Positions 8,549 through 18,734 of a stretch of DNA of 64,000 nucleotides are shown here, piece after piece. A program made the position numbers and the translations under genes. A model generated the notes under the pieces. That model worked only from the letters and a program-made list of their open reading frames with translations. It was not told where the DNA came from and ran no database searches. Numbering within the stretch: the stretch's first letter is position 1; every line of letters starts with the position of its first letter. Source of the stretch: Ga0077523 sp038324085 (GTDB taxonomy: Bacteria > Pseudomonadota > Gammaproteobacteria > Burkholderiales > Ga0077523); assembly GCA_038324085.1 (NCBI GenBank), contig JBBQHP010000012.1, positions 49,217-113,216 on the forward strand, written 5' to 3'.

Positions 8549-10897
8549 TCAGCGATCGTGCCAGTAACGGGGCCGGGCATCGCGCCAGCGCTCGAGCGAC
8601 CAGCCGCGCTCGTCTAGAACCACCCGTATCGCCCCACCCTCGTCGGTGCGGACGATGCGCGACCCGACGGAGCGGTACCGGGCCACGACGTCGGGTGCCG
8701 GATGCCCGAAGCGATTGCGATAACCCACGGAGAAGATGGTGACCTGTGGCTGCACGGCGCTGATGAACTCGGGAGTGGAAGAGGTACGACTGCCGTGGTG
8801 CGGTGCCACGAGTATGTCCGCGGTCAGTCCGGTGCCGCGCGCCAGCAGCGAACGCTCCGAATCCTTCTCGATGTCGGCCGCCATGAGGAGCGCCGCGCCC
8901 CCGGTGCTGATCTTCAGCACGCAACTGCGCGCGTTGTCGCGGATGCCCGGCGAATTATAGCTGTCGGCCTCCGGATGCAGCATGTCGAACCGCACCCCGC
9001 TCCACTCCCAACGCTGTCCCGCGATGCAGGGCGCCGGATGCGCCGAGGCCAGTGCGGCATGGCCCTCGGGCAGAGGGGTGGCGACCCATCGCACCGGTAC
9101 CGCCGCGAGCAGGCTGGCCGCGCCGCCGGAATGATCGGCATCGTCATGGCTCACGATCAGGCCTTCCAGCCTGCGCACGCCTTCGCCACGCAGGAACGGG
9201 ACGATGACGCGCGAACCGCTGTCGGCTTCGCTCGACCAGCCCGGGCCGGTATCGAACACCAGCGCACCCGACCGGGTCTGCACGACCGCAGCAAGCCCCT
9301 GGCCCACGTCGAGCACGCTCACCCAGGCTTCGCCGAAACCGGGGCGTGCCGCCGGGAGCGCCACGAGCGGCAGCATCGCGATCAATCCGATCCAGCGGGC
9401 CGGAAACCCCCGCGGCAACAGCAACCAGGCAGCGCCGGCCACGGCGAGCAGCGCCGCCCAGGCCGATGGCGCACGCTGCGTCCAGGCCGCTGCCGGGAGG
9501 TCCGAAAGGAATTCGAGCATCGCGCCGGCCACGGCCATGGTTGCATGAGCGAGATCCGCCACCGGCACCCAGGGGATCACCGCCGCGAGCAGCGACAGGG
9601 GTACCACCACGAGACCCACCCACGGAACCGCGAACGCGTTCGCCACCGGCGCTACCAGCGACACCTGCTGGAACAGCACGAGCAGCAACGGCGCGAGGCC
9701 CAGGAACAGGGTCCACTGGGTGCGACCCCAGGCAAGCAGCCAGCCTTCACGCCGGACCCGGCCTGCGGTGACGTACATCAGCAATGTCACGGCTCCGAAC
9801 GAGAGCCAGAAGCCGGCGGCCAGCACCGCCATGGGATCGAGCACGAGCACGACAAGCAATGCCGTTGCCAGGATCCCCGACGGCGTGGCGAACACCCGCA
9901 ACCACCATGCGAACGCCAGGGTCCCCAGCATCCAGAGCGTGCGCTGCGCCGGCACAGCGAATCCGGCCAGCAAGACATAGCACAGCGCCGCCACCAGTCC
10001 CGCAAGCACGGCTGCGCTGCGCGCGGGAGCATGCTGGACCAGTAGCGCCGAACGACGCCACAACCGGAACACGATGAGGAACGCTAGCCCCGAGACCATC
10101 GTCACGTGCAATCCCGAGATGCTCATCAGGTGATTGACACCGGTTCGGGTGAACACCTGCCACTGCGCTGCGGGAATGGATTGCTGATCGCCGACGGCCA
10201 GCGCCACCACGACCCCCGCATAGGGTTTGCCCGCGAGTTCAGCGAGCAATCGATCGCGCAGGCGCGCACGCAAGCGCTCGATTGCGTACCGGGGACCCAT
10301 CACGAAAGCGTCCACCCGCTCGCGCGGCGCGGTATCACGCACATAGCCGGTCGCGCGAATGCCGCGCTCCAGCAGCCACGCCTCCGCGTCGAAGGCGTGC
10401 GGGTTGTAGCTCGCATGGGGACGCTTGAAACGCGCGGAGAAGCGCCAGCGCTCGCCCGGCGTCACCGGCGAGACCGCCGCTTCGTCCGCGGCGGCGTCGG
10501 GATCGAACCAGGACACGATCACGCGCCGTGGCACATAGGCATCCGGGGTCAGCGTGCGTTCCACCTCGAAGACGAAGCGCCAGCCGCGGGCCGTCCGCTC
10601 CGGCAGCCCGGCAACGACGCCCACCACGCGAATGTCGCGACCCTCCCATTGCGCCGGCAGTCGGTCGGACAACCGCCACCCGGCCTGCATCGCGGCCCAG
10701 TAGAAGCCCGCCCCGGCGCAGGCAGCCACCAGGAACACCTGCCCCGCCACGCGCATTGGCGCAGGGCCGGAACGCATGCCGACAAGCGCAAGAGCCGCGA
10801 TCGCGGCCACGATGAAAGCGCCGCCGGCGGATGGCAGCGCCGCCTGCTGCTGCAGCCACCAGGCCCCGGCGACGAACGCTGCCGTGTTCAGCAGCAT
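8549..10897 (-). CDS. comEC: DNA internalization/competence protein ComEC/Rec2
   Basis: A 782-residue inner-membrane protein that passes single-stranded DNA into the cell during transformation. An N-terminal hydrophobic region and DUF4131-like soluble part are followed by the multi-helix Competence domain (with HLMSISGLHVTM) and a C-terminal metallo-beta-lactamase-fold domain with VSHDDADHSGG and DTGPG. ATG 10897 was chosen because a GGGAGG site lies about 10 bases before it; the open frame reaches 10984 but that part overlaps the FKBP gene. It lies 40 bp downstream of the FKBP gene. No other competence gene is in the window. Confidence 0.93.
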   Translation of the reverse strand: MLLNTAAFVAGAWWLQQQAALPSAGGAFIVAAIAALALVGMRSGPAPMRVAGQVFLVAACAGAGFYWAAMQAGWRLSDRLPAQWEGRDIRVVGVVAGLPERTARGWRFVFEVERTLTPDAYVPRRVIVSWFDPDAAADEAAVSPVTPGERWRFSARFKRPHASYNPHAFDAEAWLLERGIRATGYVRDTAPRERVDAFVMGPRYAIERLRARLRDRLLAELAGKPYAGVVVALAVGDQQSIPAAQWQVFTRTGVNHLMSISGLHVTMVSGLAFLIVFRLWRRSALLVQHAPARSAAVLAGLVAALCYVLLAGFAVPAQRTLWMLGTLAFAWWLRVFATPSGILATALLVVLVLDPMAVLAAGFWLSFGAVTLLMYVTAGRVRREGWLLAWGRTQWTLFLGLAPLLLVLFQQVSLVAPVANAFAVPWVGLVVVPLSLLAAVIPWVPVADLAHATMAVAGAMLEFLSDLPAAAWTQRAPSAWAALLAVAGAAWLLLPRGFPARWIGLIAMLPLVALPAARPGFGEAWVSVLDVGQGLAAVVQTRSGALVFDTGPGWSSEADSGSRVIVPFLRGEGVRRLEGLIVSHDDADHSGGAASLLAAVPVRWVATPLPEGHAALASAHPAPCIAGQRWEWSGVRFDMLHPEADSYNSPGIRDNARSCVLKISTGGAALLMAADIEKDSERSLLARGTGLTADILVAPHHGSRTSSTPEFISAVQPQVTIFSVGYRNRFGHPAPDVVARYRSVGSRIVRTDEGGAIRVVLDERGWSLERWRDARPRYWHDR

Positions 10898-10937
10898 CGG
10901 GGTACCGAAGCCTCCCGCCTCCGGTACCCGCCCGACG

Positions 10938-11606
10938 CTACTTCTTGACCTCGAGCAGTTCCACCTCGAAGACGAGCGTCGCACCGGGTGGAATCATGCC
11001 GCCTGCACCGCGGTCGCCGTAGGCGATGCTGGCGGGGCACACGAGCTTCGCCTTGCCGCCCACTTTCATCTTCGCGACGCCTTCGGTCCAGCACTTGATC
11101 ACGTTGCCGAGCGGAAATTCCGCTGGCTGATTGCGCGCATAGCTGCTGTCGAATTCGCGCCCGTCGGTCAATGTCCCGCGGTAGTGCACCTTGACCGTAT
11201 CGGCCGCCGTCGGGGATGCGCCGCTGCCTTCCTTGAGGGACAGGTAGACGAGCCCGCTGGGCGTCTTGACGGCGCCTTTCTCCTTGGCCATCTTGTCGAG
11301 GAAATCCTTGCCCGCGGAGGCGGACTTCTCGCTGACCACGGCGCGGCGAGCCTGGGCCAGCGACTGGATCTTCGGGCCGTACGTCTCGAGATCGACCAAC
11401 GGCTTCTTGCCGGCGAGGGCATCGGCCAGGCCGCGCTTGACCTGCTCGGCCTCGGCCGGGTTCAGGGTGAACACCTGCAGTTCGCGCGCGAGCGCGAGAC
11501 CGAGGGCATAGAAGGTCTTTTCGTCGTCGGTCTTCGGATCGTCCGCGCGGGCCGGGAGCGAGAATGCGGCGAGCAGCGCCGAGAAAACGATGATGAAACG
11601 GGTCAT
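10938..11606 (-). CDS. periplasmic FKBP-type peptidyl-prolyl isomerase
   Basis: A 222-residue exported proline isomerase that assists folding in the periplasm. From ATG 11606 (AAAGGAA ribosome site) there is a clear signal peptide (MTRFIIVFSALLAAFSLPARA, cleavage after ARA), then an FkpA-type N-terminal dimerisation segment (DEKTFYALGLALARELQVF), and a C-terminal FKBP domain of about 100 residues (VKVHYRGTLTDGREFDSSY, then GGKAKLVCPASIAYGDRG and IPPGATLVFEVELLEV). It is located between lolD (68 bp upstream) and comEC. Confidence 0.93.
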   Translation of the reverse strand: MTRFIIVFSALLAAFSLPARADDPKTDDEKTFYALGLALARELQVFTLNPAEAEQVKRGLADALAGKKPLVDLETYGPKIQSLAQARRAVVSEKSASAGKDFLDKMAKEKGAVKTPSGLVYLSLKEGSGASPTAADTVKVHYRGTLTDGREFDSSYARNQPAEFPLGNVIKCWTEGVAKMKVGGKAKLVCPASIAYGDRGAGGMIPPGATLVFEVELLEVKK

Positions 11607-11674
11607 GGCAGGACGTTCCTTTCGGCCGGGAATCGAGGATCCGCGCCGGCGGCCGTGACCGGCGCGGAAGACCA

Positions 11675-12373
11675 TCATTGCAGTTCTTCCGGGACCGCGA
11701 CGGCAAGCACGCCGTCGTCGAGTCGCAGGACGCGGTTCATCCGCGCGGCGATCGCATGATCGTGCGTCACGATGACCAGGCTGGTGCCGAGATCGCGATT
11801 CAATCCGGCCATCAGTTCGAGCACGCCCTCGGCATTGCGCCGGTCGAGGTTTCCGGTCGGTTCGTCGGCGAGGACGCAGGCCGGGCGCGTCACGAGCGCG
11901 CGCGCGAGGGCGGCACGCTGGCGCTCACCGCCGGACAATTCGCCCGGCACGTGTTCGAGGCGCGCGCCCAGTCCCACCCGTTGCAGCATCTCCCGGGCCA
12001 CCGCCCGGGCCTGTGCGGGATCGGTGCGGCGGATGAACAGCGGCATCGCCACATTCTCCAGCGCAGTGAATTCGGGCAGCAGGTGATGGAACTGGTAGAC
12101 GAAGCCCAGATGTCGATTGCGCAGCTCCCCCAGGGTTTGCTGGGACAGGGCCGCGATCTCCTGCCCCATGAGCGCGACGGTCCCGGTCGACGGGGCGTCC
12201 AGCCCGCCGAGCAGGTGCAGCAGCGTGCTCTTGCCCGAACCCGAGGCGCCCACGATGGCGACGCTCTCACCGGCGCGCACTTCGAAGTCGACCCGCTTCA
12301 GGACCTCGACCGGCGTGAGGCCTTCGTCGTAGGTCTTGCCCAGTCCCTGCGCGCAGAGCACGGTATCGATCAT
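11675..12373 (-). CDS. lolD: lipoprotein-releasing ABC transporter ATP-binding protein LolD
   Basis: A 232-residue ATPase that powers extraction of outer-membrane lipoproteins from the inner membrane and hand-over to LolA. Walker A (GASGSGKST), the ABC signature (LSGGERQR) and Walker B (CVLADEPTGNLD) are intact, as is the switch His in VIVTHDH. The start codon ATG 12373 overlaps the lolC stop codon by four bases (ATGA), so translation of the two is coupled. Confidence 0.95.
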   Translation of the reverse strand: MIDTVLCAQGLGKTYDEGLTPVEVLKRVDFEVRAGESVAIVGASGSGKSTLLHLLGGLDAPSTGTVALMGQEIAALSQQTLGELRNRHLGFVYQFHHLLPEFTALENVAMPLFIRRTDPAQARAVAREMLQRVGLGARLEHVPGELSGGERQRAALARALVTRPACVLADEPTGNLDRRNAEGVLELMAGLNRDLGTSLVIVTHDHAIAARMNRVLRLDDGVLAVAVPEELQ

Positions 12374-13614
12374 TCGTACCTCAGCGCCGCCGCGGGGTTG
12401 ATGCGCGAAGCCCGGTAGCTCGGATAGAGCGTTGCGAGCAGGCTCAGGCCGAACGACACCCCGGCGATCACGAGCACGTCGCTCCACACCAGCTCCGAGG
12501 GCAGGTCGCTGATGTAGTAGATGTCCTTGGCGAGGAACTGGATGCCGAAGTTGCGTTCGATGAAGGGGACGACCACGTCCACGTTCAGGGCGAGCACCAC
12601 GCCGAACGCGACGCCGATCAACGTGCCGATCACCCCGATCAGGGCACCCTGCACGATGAAGATCTTCATGATGCTGCCGGGAGACGCACCGAGCGTGCGG
12701 AGGATCGCGATGTCGGCCTGCTTGTCGGTCACCGCCATCACCAGGGTCGAGACGATGTTGAAGGCCGCGACGGCGACGATGAGCGTGAGGATTATGAACA
12801 TCACCCGCTTCTCGATCTGCACCGCACGGAAGAAATTGGCGTGACTGCGGGTCCAGTCGGTGACGTAGACATCGCTGCGCAAGGTCATCGCGAGATCGCG
12901 AGTCACCGCCGGCGCCGAGAACAGGTCTTTCAGCTTCAGGCGCACGCCCGATACCCGGTCGTCGAGCCGATAGAGCTTCTGCGCATCGGCCAGGTCGATC
13001 AACGCGAGGCCCGAATCGTACTCGTACATGCCGACTTCGAAGATGCCCACGACCCGGAACTGCTTCAGGCGGGGCAGCACGCCGGCCGCCGTGACCTGGC
13101 CCTGTGGCGCGATCACGGTCACCTTCTCGCCCATGCGCACGCCCAGGTTCCGGGCCAGTTCCGATCCGAGGACGATGCCGAACCCGCCGGGCGTCAGCGC
13201 ATCGAGCCGCCCCTGCTTCATGCTCCGGCCGAAATCGGCCACCGTGTTCTCGAGTTCGGGCGAGACGCCGCGAATGATCGCGCCTTGCACCGTGTTGTCG
13301 AACGACAGCAGTGCCTGCGCCATCACGTAGGGCGCCGCCGCCACCACCTCGGGATGGCGCTTCGCATCCTGCGCCACCTGCTGCCAACCCGAGAGCCCGC
13401 CTTCGAAGCTCGTGATCTGGACGTGCGACGCCACCCCGAGGATGCGGGCGCGCAACTCCCTCTGGAAGCCGTTCATCACTGACAGCACCACGATCAGCGC
13501 GGCCACGCCCAGCGCGATACCGGCCATGGACGTCATCGAGATGAACGAAATGAAATGATTGCGCCGTTTTGCGCGGGTATAGCGCAGGCCGACGAAGTAC
13601 TCGTAGGGAAGCAC
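12370..13614 (-). CDS. lolC: lipoprotein-releasing ABC transporter permease LolC/E
   Basis: A 414-residue permease of the MacB/FtsX type: one N-terminal membrane helix (MTSMAGIALGVAALIVVLSVMN), a large periplasmic domain and three C-terminal helices (FIILTLIVAVAAFNIVSTLVMAV and onward). LolCDE sorts lipoproteins to the outer membrane; many betaproteobacteria carry a single LolC/E permease acting as a homodimer (LolF type), and only one is seen here. I placed the start at GTG 13614 (VLPYEYFVGLRY), where family homology begins; the frame extends to 13806 without a better candidate. It overlaps lolD by four bases. Confidence 0.93.
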   Translation of the reverse strand: MLPYEYFVGLRYTRAKRRNHFISFISMTSMAGIALGVAALIVVLSVMNGFQRELRARILGVASHVQITSFEGGLSGWQQVAQDAKRHPEVVAAAPYVMAQALLSFDNTVQGAIIRGVSPELENTVADFGRSMKQGRLDALTPGGFGIVLGSELARNLGVRMGEKVTVIAPQGQVTAAGVLPRLKQFRVVGIFEVGMYEYDSGLALIDLADAQKLYRLDDRVSGVRLKLKDLFSAPAVTRDLAMTLRSDVYVTDWTRSHANFFRAVQIEKRVMFIILTLIVAVAAFNIVSTLVMAVTDKQADIAILRTLGASPGSIMKIFIVQGALIGVIGTLIGVAFGVVLALNVDVVVPFIERNFGIQFLAKDIYYISDLPSELVWSDVLVIAGVSFGLSLLATLYPSYRASRINPAAALRYE

Positions 13615-13718
13615 GGGCAGGCCGGGAGAGCGGGAGGCGCGATTCTGCCAGACACCCCGCGAGGCGGCTATCGGCTGCGTGCTACAGTCCGCCGGCCGTT
13701 GCCGCCAACCGATCGCAC

Positions 13719-14753
13719 ATGCGAAGTCTTCACTTGCTCGTTCCCGCGCTGTTCTGGCCCGATTCCGGGGCCACCCAGGCGGGGAACCCGCTCCGGCTCC
13801 CGGCACTGGAAACCCTGTTCGCGCGCGGGTCGGTGACCGAAGAAGACCAACCCGGGATCGAACGCTGGCTGGCCGGGCACTTCGGGCTCGATCTGCAAGT
13901 CGAACTGCCGCTCGCTGCGATCGCGCTCGCGGGCGCCGGCCGCGAGCCAGGGGATCGTTTCTGGTTGCGCGCCGATCCTGTGCACCTGCACGCTCAGGGC
14001 GTGGAGTTGTTCCTGACGCGCGGCGCCGACCTGGACGTAAGGGCGGACGAGGCCGACGCCATGATCGACGCGCTGAACGCGTACTTCGCTCCGGACGGCC
14101 TCCGCTTGGAGGCCCACGGCTCGAGAGACTGGTACGTGCCGCTCGCCGCTGCCCCGGCGCTGCAGACGACCCCGCTCGGCCTCGCGCACGGGCGCAGCAT
14201 CGATGCGCTCCTGCCGAAGGGCGACGACGCGCGCATCTGGCTCAGGCGGGTGAACGAGGCCCAGATGCTGTTGCACGACCTGCCGGTGAACGCCGCACGG
14301 GAAGAGCGCGGTAAACCCGCCGTCAACAGTCTCTGGCTGTGGGGCGGCGGACGATTACCCGCGATGGCGCTGCGGCGCGTCGACCGGGTGCTCGCCACCG
14401 ATGGGCTCACGCGCGGCTTCGGCGTGCTTGCCGGCGCTCTCGTGGACAAGCCAACCGCCGGAGCGGCCGATCTGTTCGCGCAAGCCTCCGCAGGTGATAC
14501 CTTCGTTCATCTCGATCACGGCACGGACGCCGCCGCCCGAGGCGACGCCGTCGCGTGGAGCACCGCGCTTGCCGCGCTCGACGCGGACTGGGTGGCACCG
14601 GCCCTTCGCGCCGTGGCGCGTGGATCTCTCGGCGGCGTGCAAGTGACCGGCTATGGCGGGCGCCGTGGGCTGACGGCAGCGGCGGGCCGGGGTGCATTGC
14701 GCAGATTCTGGCGCCGCGCGGCACCGCTGGCCATCCGGCGCCCGTCGTCCTGA
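13719..14753 (+). CDS. RpfE/phosphoglycerate-mutase-like conserved protein
   Basis: A 344-residue protein of the family often labelled 'regulatory protein RpfE type' or cofactor-independent phosphoglycerate mutase-like (COG4255). Supporting features are the length, the opening LHLLVPALFWP, and the conserved LPVNAAREERGKPAVNSLWLWGGG segment. It is encoded divergently from lolC across 104 bp and converges with the receptor gene downstream. The family is commonly found beside recJ in betaproteobacteria, which matches here. Its biochemical role is not established and I see no metal-binding motif of genuine iPGM enzymes. Confidence 0.8.
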   Translation: MRSLHLLVPALFWPDSGATQAGNPLRLPALETLFARGSVTEEDQPGIERWLAGHFGLDLQVELPLAAIALAGAGREPGDRFWLRADPVHLHAQGVELFLTRGADLDVRADEADAMIDALNAYFAPDGLRLEAHGSRDWYVPLAAAPALQTTPLGLAHGRSIDALLPKGDDARIWLRRVNEAQMLLHDLPVNAAREERGKPAVNSLWLWGGGRLPAMALRRVDRVLATDGLTRGFGVLAGALVDKPTAGAADLFAQASAGDTFVHLDHGTDAAARGDAVAWSTALAALDADWVAPALRAVARGSLGGVQVTGYGGRRGLTAAAGRGALRRFWRRAAPLAIRRPSS

Positions 14754-14794
14754 CGCGGCCGGAGCGCAGTACACGGCCGCGCTGCCCGCCGGAC

Positions 14795-16795
14795 TCAGGC
14801 GTCGTCGTTCACCTGGATACCCGCGGTGAGCGCGCCCAGTTCGACCGCAAGTTGTTCAAGCCGCTGCACCCCGCCATGGCTGCGGCCCGCGGCGGCGCTA
14901 TTGTCGTCCGCCATAGCCGCGATGCGCTCGACGTTGCGGGCCATCTCGGCGCTGGCCGCATTCTGCTCGTCCATCGCCTGGTTGATCTCGCTCGCCTTGG
15001 CGAGCGTCTCGGTTGCCGCCTCGCGAATCTCCGCCAGTGCGGCCGCCGCATCGCGCGCCAGCTGCACGCCGGCCTCCACACGCCCGGAACTGGTATCCAT
15101 GCCGTTGACCGCACCGCGGGTATCTGCCTGGATGGCCGCGATCATCGTGCCGATCTCGATCGTTGCCTTGCTCGTGCGCTCGGCAAGCTTGCGTACCTCG
15201 TCCGCCACGACGGCGAAGCCCCGACCCTGTTCGCCTGCGCGCGCTGCCTCGATCGCCGCGTTGAGCGCGAGCAGATTGGTCTGGTCGGCGATGTCCTTGA
15301 TGACCCTCACCACCTGACTGATCTCGTCGGAACGCTGATTCAAGCCTGCGATGGCCGACGACGCCTCGCGAACCGCCCTGGCGATCGCCCCGATTTCCTC
15401 CGAGGTGCGCTGCGCCACCGCCGCGCCCTGCTGGGACAGGTCATTGGTACGCTGCGACAACGTCTGCGAGGCGCGCGCGTTTTCCGCGACGCGCTCGAGA
15501 CCGAGCGTCGCCTGATCGAGCGCTGCTGCAACGCGCGAGGCCGAATCGCTCTGCTCGCGGGAGCCCTTCTGCACCTGGGCCGATTCGCCGTGCACTTCCC
15601 CCGCTGCCGCCTTCATCGACACCGTGGCGCGCTTCATCCGTACGACCATGCTTCCGAACTGCTCCGCCATCCGGTTGAAGGCCACGGCAAGTTCGCCCAC
15701 TTCGTCGCTACCCGAATGGCTCATGCGAACCGTGAGATCGCCGGCGCCGAGTCGTTCGGCGTTCCGGGCGAGCACCCGCAGCGGCAGCAGGCGGCGCGAC
15801 AGGGCCATATAGGTACCGGCGCAGCCGGCCAGCAGGATCAGGACACCGAGAATGAGCATCAGGTTGCGCAGGCTTGCCGCATCCGCGCGCAATTCCGCGA
15901 GGTCGACGCTGGCGCCGACGATCCAGCCCCAGGCATCGAAGCGCTCGAACCGGATCTTTCGCCCGTCCGCCTCGAACATGCCCTTTGGTTCGTCCAGTAC
16001 CCGCTTGAAGATCGCGGCCGCCTCGTCGGTGAGCGCATTCTTGCCCCGGATCTCGGGATGGACCATCAGCGCACCACGGGTCTTGCCTTGGGACCCGTCG
16101 ATCACGACGTAGTAGCCGAGTTCGCCGATCCGCGCCTTTCCCATCTGCGTGAGCATGTACGCCAGGTCATCGGTGATGTCGAAGCCGACGTACAGGATGG
16201 CGACCACCTCGCCGCCCTGTAGCACCGGCGTGTACTTGGTCATGTAGTCGCGCCCGAACAGGTGCGCCTTGCCCAGATAGGGCTGTCCGGCCATGATCGA
16301 CTTGTAGCCGGGATGCGCCGACCCGAGCAGCGTGCCGATTGCGCGGCTTCCGTCCTCCTTCCGCACCGAAGTGGTGACGCGCATGAAATCGTCGCCGATG
16401 CGCACGAAGACCGTGGCGTTGCCGTGGGTCGCACGGGTGAACTGGTCGACTTCCGAGTAACCGAGGTTGAGGACCTGGTTGCCGACCATCGCGACCGGGA
16501 CCGCGCGATCGCCGACCTGGACCGTCCGCGAAGGATCGACCCGGACCGATCCCCCGAGCATGCTCTCGAAGATCGAGGCGAGACGGTCCGTGTTGTGCCT
16601 GACCGAGCTGTCGAAGGTTTCCAGCTGGCCTTTCAGCAGCCGGACGCGGGCGGTCAGGTCTTCGTCGCTCCGTGCGTCCAGGGTCGCGGCAGTTTTGAAA
16701 TAGGCGACCAGCGAGAAGGTCATGATCGCGGCAAACAGGATGCCACACCCGATCAGGGAAATTTGTGCTGCAATGCCGGAGCGTGCTGAAGTCAA
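14795..16795 (-). CDS. methyl-accepting chemotaxis protein with periplasmic Cache domain
   Basis: A 666-residue transmembrane receptor. Helix 1 (about 10-33, ISLIGCGILFAAIMTFSLVAY) is followed by a periplasmic domain of about 270 residues of the Cache type (Cache3-Cache2 fusion, with ILYVGFDITDDL and GYYVVIDG), helix 2 (NLMLILGVLILLAGCAGTYMAL), a HAMP domain and a full signalling domain with the tip QTNLLALNAAIEAARAGEQG. Ligand unknown. It has no CheR-tethering pentapeptide; it ends in GIQVNDDA. It is a single-gene unit converging with the RpfE-like gene and divergent from recJ (103 bp). Confidence 0.93.
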   Translation of the reverse strand: MTSARSGIAAQISLIGCGILFAAIMTFSLVAYFKTAATLDARSDEDLTARVRLLKGQLETFDSSVRHNTDRLASIFESMLGGSVRVDPSRTVQVGDRAVPVAMVGNQVLNLGYSEVDQFTRATHGNATVFVRIGDDFMRVTTSVRKEDGSRAIGTLLGSAHPGYKSIMAGQPYLGKAHLFGRDYMTKYTPVLQGGEVVAILYVGFDITDDLAYMLTQMGKARIGELGYYVVIDGSQGKTRGALMVHPEIRGKNALTDEAAAIFKRVLDEPKGMFEADGRKIRFERFDAWGWIVGASVDLAELRADAASLRNLMLILGVLILLAGCAGTYMALSRRLLPLRVLARNAERLGAGDLTVRMSHSGSDEVGELAVAFNRMAEQFGSMVVRMKRATVSMKAAAGEVHGESAQVQKGSREQSDSASRVAAALDQATLGLERVAENARASQTLSQRTNDLSQQGAAVAQRTSEEIGAIARAVREASSAIAGLNQRSDEISQVVRVIKDIADQTNLLALNAAIEAARAGEQGRGFAVVADEVRKLAERTSKATIEIGTMIAAIQADTRGAVNGMDTSSGRVEAGVQLARDAAAALAEIREAATETLAKASEINQAMDEQNAASAEMARNVERIAAMADDNSAAAGRSHGGVQRLEQLAVELGALTAGIQVNDDA

Positions 16796-16898
16796 AGGGG
16801 AGTCCTCGCTCTACCTGAAAAAAAGGGCGACAGTTCAGAACGCCGCCTGGGCTAGTATCGGCTGCCGGATTCGGGACTTTAGCCCCGCCTCGCCCCCG

Positions 16899-18632
16899 AT
16901 GACCCTGTTCCCTTCCGTCTCAGCCGACCTGCCGCGCGTGGCGCAGCGTGCCCTGCCCCCCGGCGCAGTGGTGGCACTGACGGCGGCGGGCATCCATCCG
17001 GTGCTGGCGCGGGTATATGCCGGCCGAGGCCTGTCGGATCCCGCAGAACTGGACACGCAGCTGTCCGGACTGCTCCCGTTCCGCGACCTGCTGAACGTCA
17101 CAGCCATGGCGACGATCCTCGCGGATGCAATCAAGGCCCGCCGCCGCCTGCTGATCGTGGGCGACTATGACGCCGATGGGGCGACCGCTTCCGCGCTCGG
17201 CATGCTGGCGCTGCGGCGCTTCGGTGCCGTCGTGGACTTCCTCGTGCCCAACCGTTTCGACTACGGCTATGGCCTCACGCCCGAGATCGTGCGCATTGCC
17301 GCCGAGCGGCAGCCGGACTTCATTATCACCGTCGACAACGGCATCGCCAGCAACGCCGGTGTCGAGGAAGCCCGGCGGCTCGGCATCGAAGTCCTGGTCA
17401 CCGATCATCACCTGCCGGGTACCGAGTTGCCGCAGGCCCGCTGCATCGTCAATCCCAACCAGGCAGGCTGCCCGTTTGCGAGCAAGCACCTGGCGGGAGT
17501 CGGCGTCATGTTCTATGTCCTGCTCGCGTTGCGGGCGGAGCTCCGGCAGCGCGGCGCGTTCGCCTCGGCACCGGAACCCAACCTGGCCGAATATCTCGAC
17601 ATCGTCGCGCTCGGGACGATCGCGGACGTCGTGCAGCTCGACCGCAACAATCGCATCCTGGTCACCCAGGGATTGCGCCGCATCCAGGCGGGGCGGACCC
17701 GGCCGGGGATCAGCGCGTTGCTGCAGGCGGCCGGGCGCGATGCAACGCGCGCCTCCACCTACGATCTCGGTTTCGTCGTCGGGCCGAGGCTCAATGCCGC
17801 CGGGCGGCTCGAGGACATGACGGTCGGCATCGACTGCCTGCTGGCTGACGATCAGGCCACCGCCTCCCGGCTCGCCGCGCGCCTCGACGCGCTCAATCGC
17901 GATCGACGGGAGATCGAAGCGGACATGCAGGCTTCTGCGCTGGCCGCGCTCGAACGCATCGAGGTCGGCGAATCGGCGAGCCTGGCCATGTTCGATCCCG
18001 CCTGGCATACCGGCGTGGTCGGCCTGCTCGCCTCGCGCCTGAAGGAACGCTTCCATCGCCCGACGTTCTGCTTCGCCGCCGGTGCCGGCGATGAACTGAA
18101 AGGTTCGGGACGATCGATTCCGGCGCTGCACCTGCGCGACGCGCTCGATCTGGTGGATCGACGCCACCCGGGCCTCATCACCCGGTTCGGCGGCCATGCC
18201 GCCGCCGCCGGACTCAGTCTCCCGTCAGCGGGCCTGGACGCATTCCGCAGCGCATTCGAGCGTGTCGTCCGTCAGGCATTGTCACCGGCCGACCTGGAGC
18301 GCGTCGTCGAAATCGACGGTAGCCTCGACGAGGCCGACCTGATGCTGCCGGTCGCCGAAGCGCTGGGCGCACAGGTCTGGGGGCAGGGATTCGCCGCGCC
18401 GCAGTTCCGCGACGAATTCCGGGTCGACGATCAGCGCGTCGTGGGCGGCAGGCACCTCCGATTGCGGCTGCTGCGCTCAGATCGTCTCGGCAGCGTGCCC
18501 ATCCAGGCCATGCTGTTCGGGCATGACCAGCCGCTGCCTGCGCGCATCGCTGCTGTCTATCGCCTCGACGTGAACGAGTGGAACGGCGCCCGGACGCTGC
18601 AATTGACGCTGGGTCATTGGCAGCCGGCGTAG
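16899..18632 (+). CDS. recJ: single-stranded-DNA-specific 5'-3' exonuclease RecJ
   Basis: A 577-residue nuclease that degrades 5' single-stranded ends in RecF-pathway recombination, base excision and mismatch repair. The DHH-family motifs are complete: GDYDADGATA, TVDNGI, VTDHHLPG and, in the DHHA1 part, GGHAAAAGLSL, followed by an OB-fold domain. ATG 16899 begins the conserved part; the frame is open to 16722 but that would run through the start of the divergent receptor gene. prfB follows after 102 bp. Confidence 0.95.
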   Translation: MTLFPSVSADLPRVAQRALPPGAVVALTAAGIHPVLARVYAGRGLSDPAELDTQLSGLLPFRDLLNVTAMATILADAIKARRRLLIVGDYDADGATASALGMLALRRFGAVVDFLVPNRFDYGYGLTPEIVRIAAERQPDFIITVDNGIASNAGVEEARRLGIEVLVTDHHLPGTELPQARCIVNPNQAGCPFASKHLAGVGVMFYVLLALRAELRQRGAFASAPEPNLAEYLDIVALGTIADVVQLDRNNRILVTQGLRRIQAGRTRPGISALLQAAGRDATRASTYDLGFVVGPRLNAAGRLEDMTVGIDCLLADDQATASRLAARLDALNRDRREIEADMQASALAALERIEVGESASLAMFDPAWHTGVVGLLASRLKERFHRPTFCFAAGAGDELKGSGRSIPALHLRDALDLVDRRHPGLITRFGGHAAAAGLSLPSAGLDAFRSAFERVVRQALSPADLERVVEIDGSLDEADLMLPVAEALGAQVWGQGFAAPQFRDEFRVDDQRVVGGRHLRLRLLRSDRLGSVPIQAMLFGHDQPLPARIAAVYRLDVNEWNGARTLQLTLGHWQPA

Positions 18633-18734
18633 CGCTCGCGCAGTGCCCGTCGCTGTGCGAGCGCCGGATTCACCCGAAGGAAGCACCACCCGTTCCGGTA
18701 CAATCCGCGGCTTTTCCGGGTAGGGTCGACAATC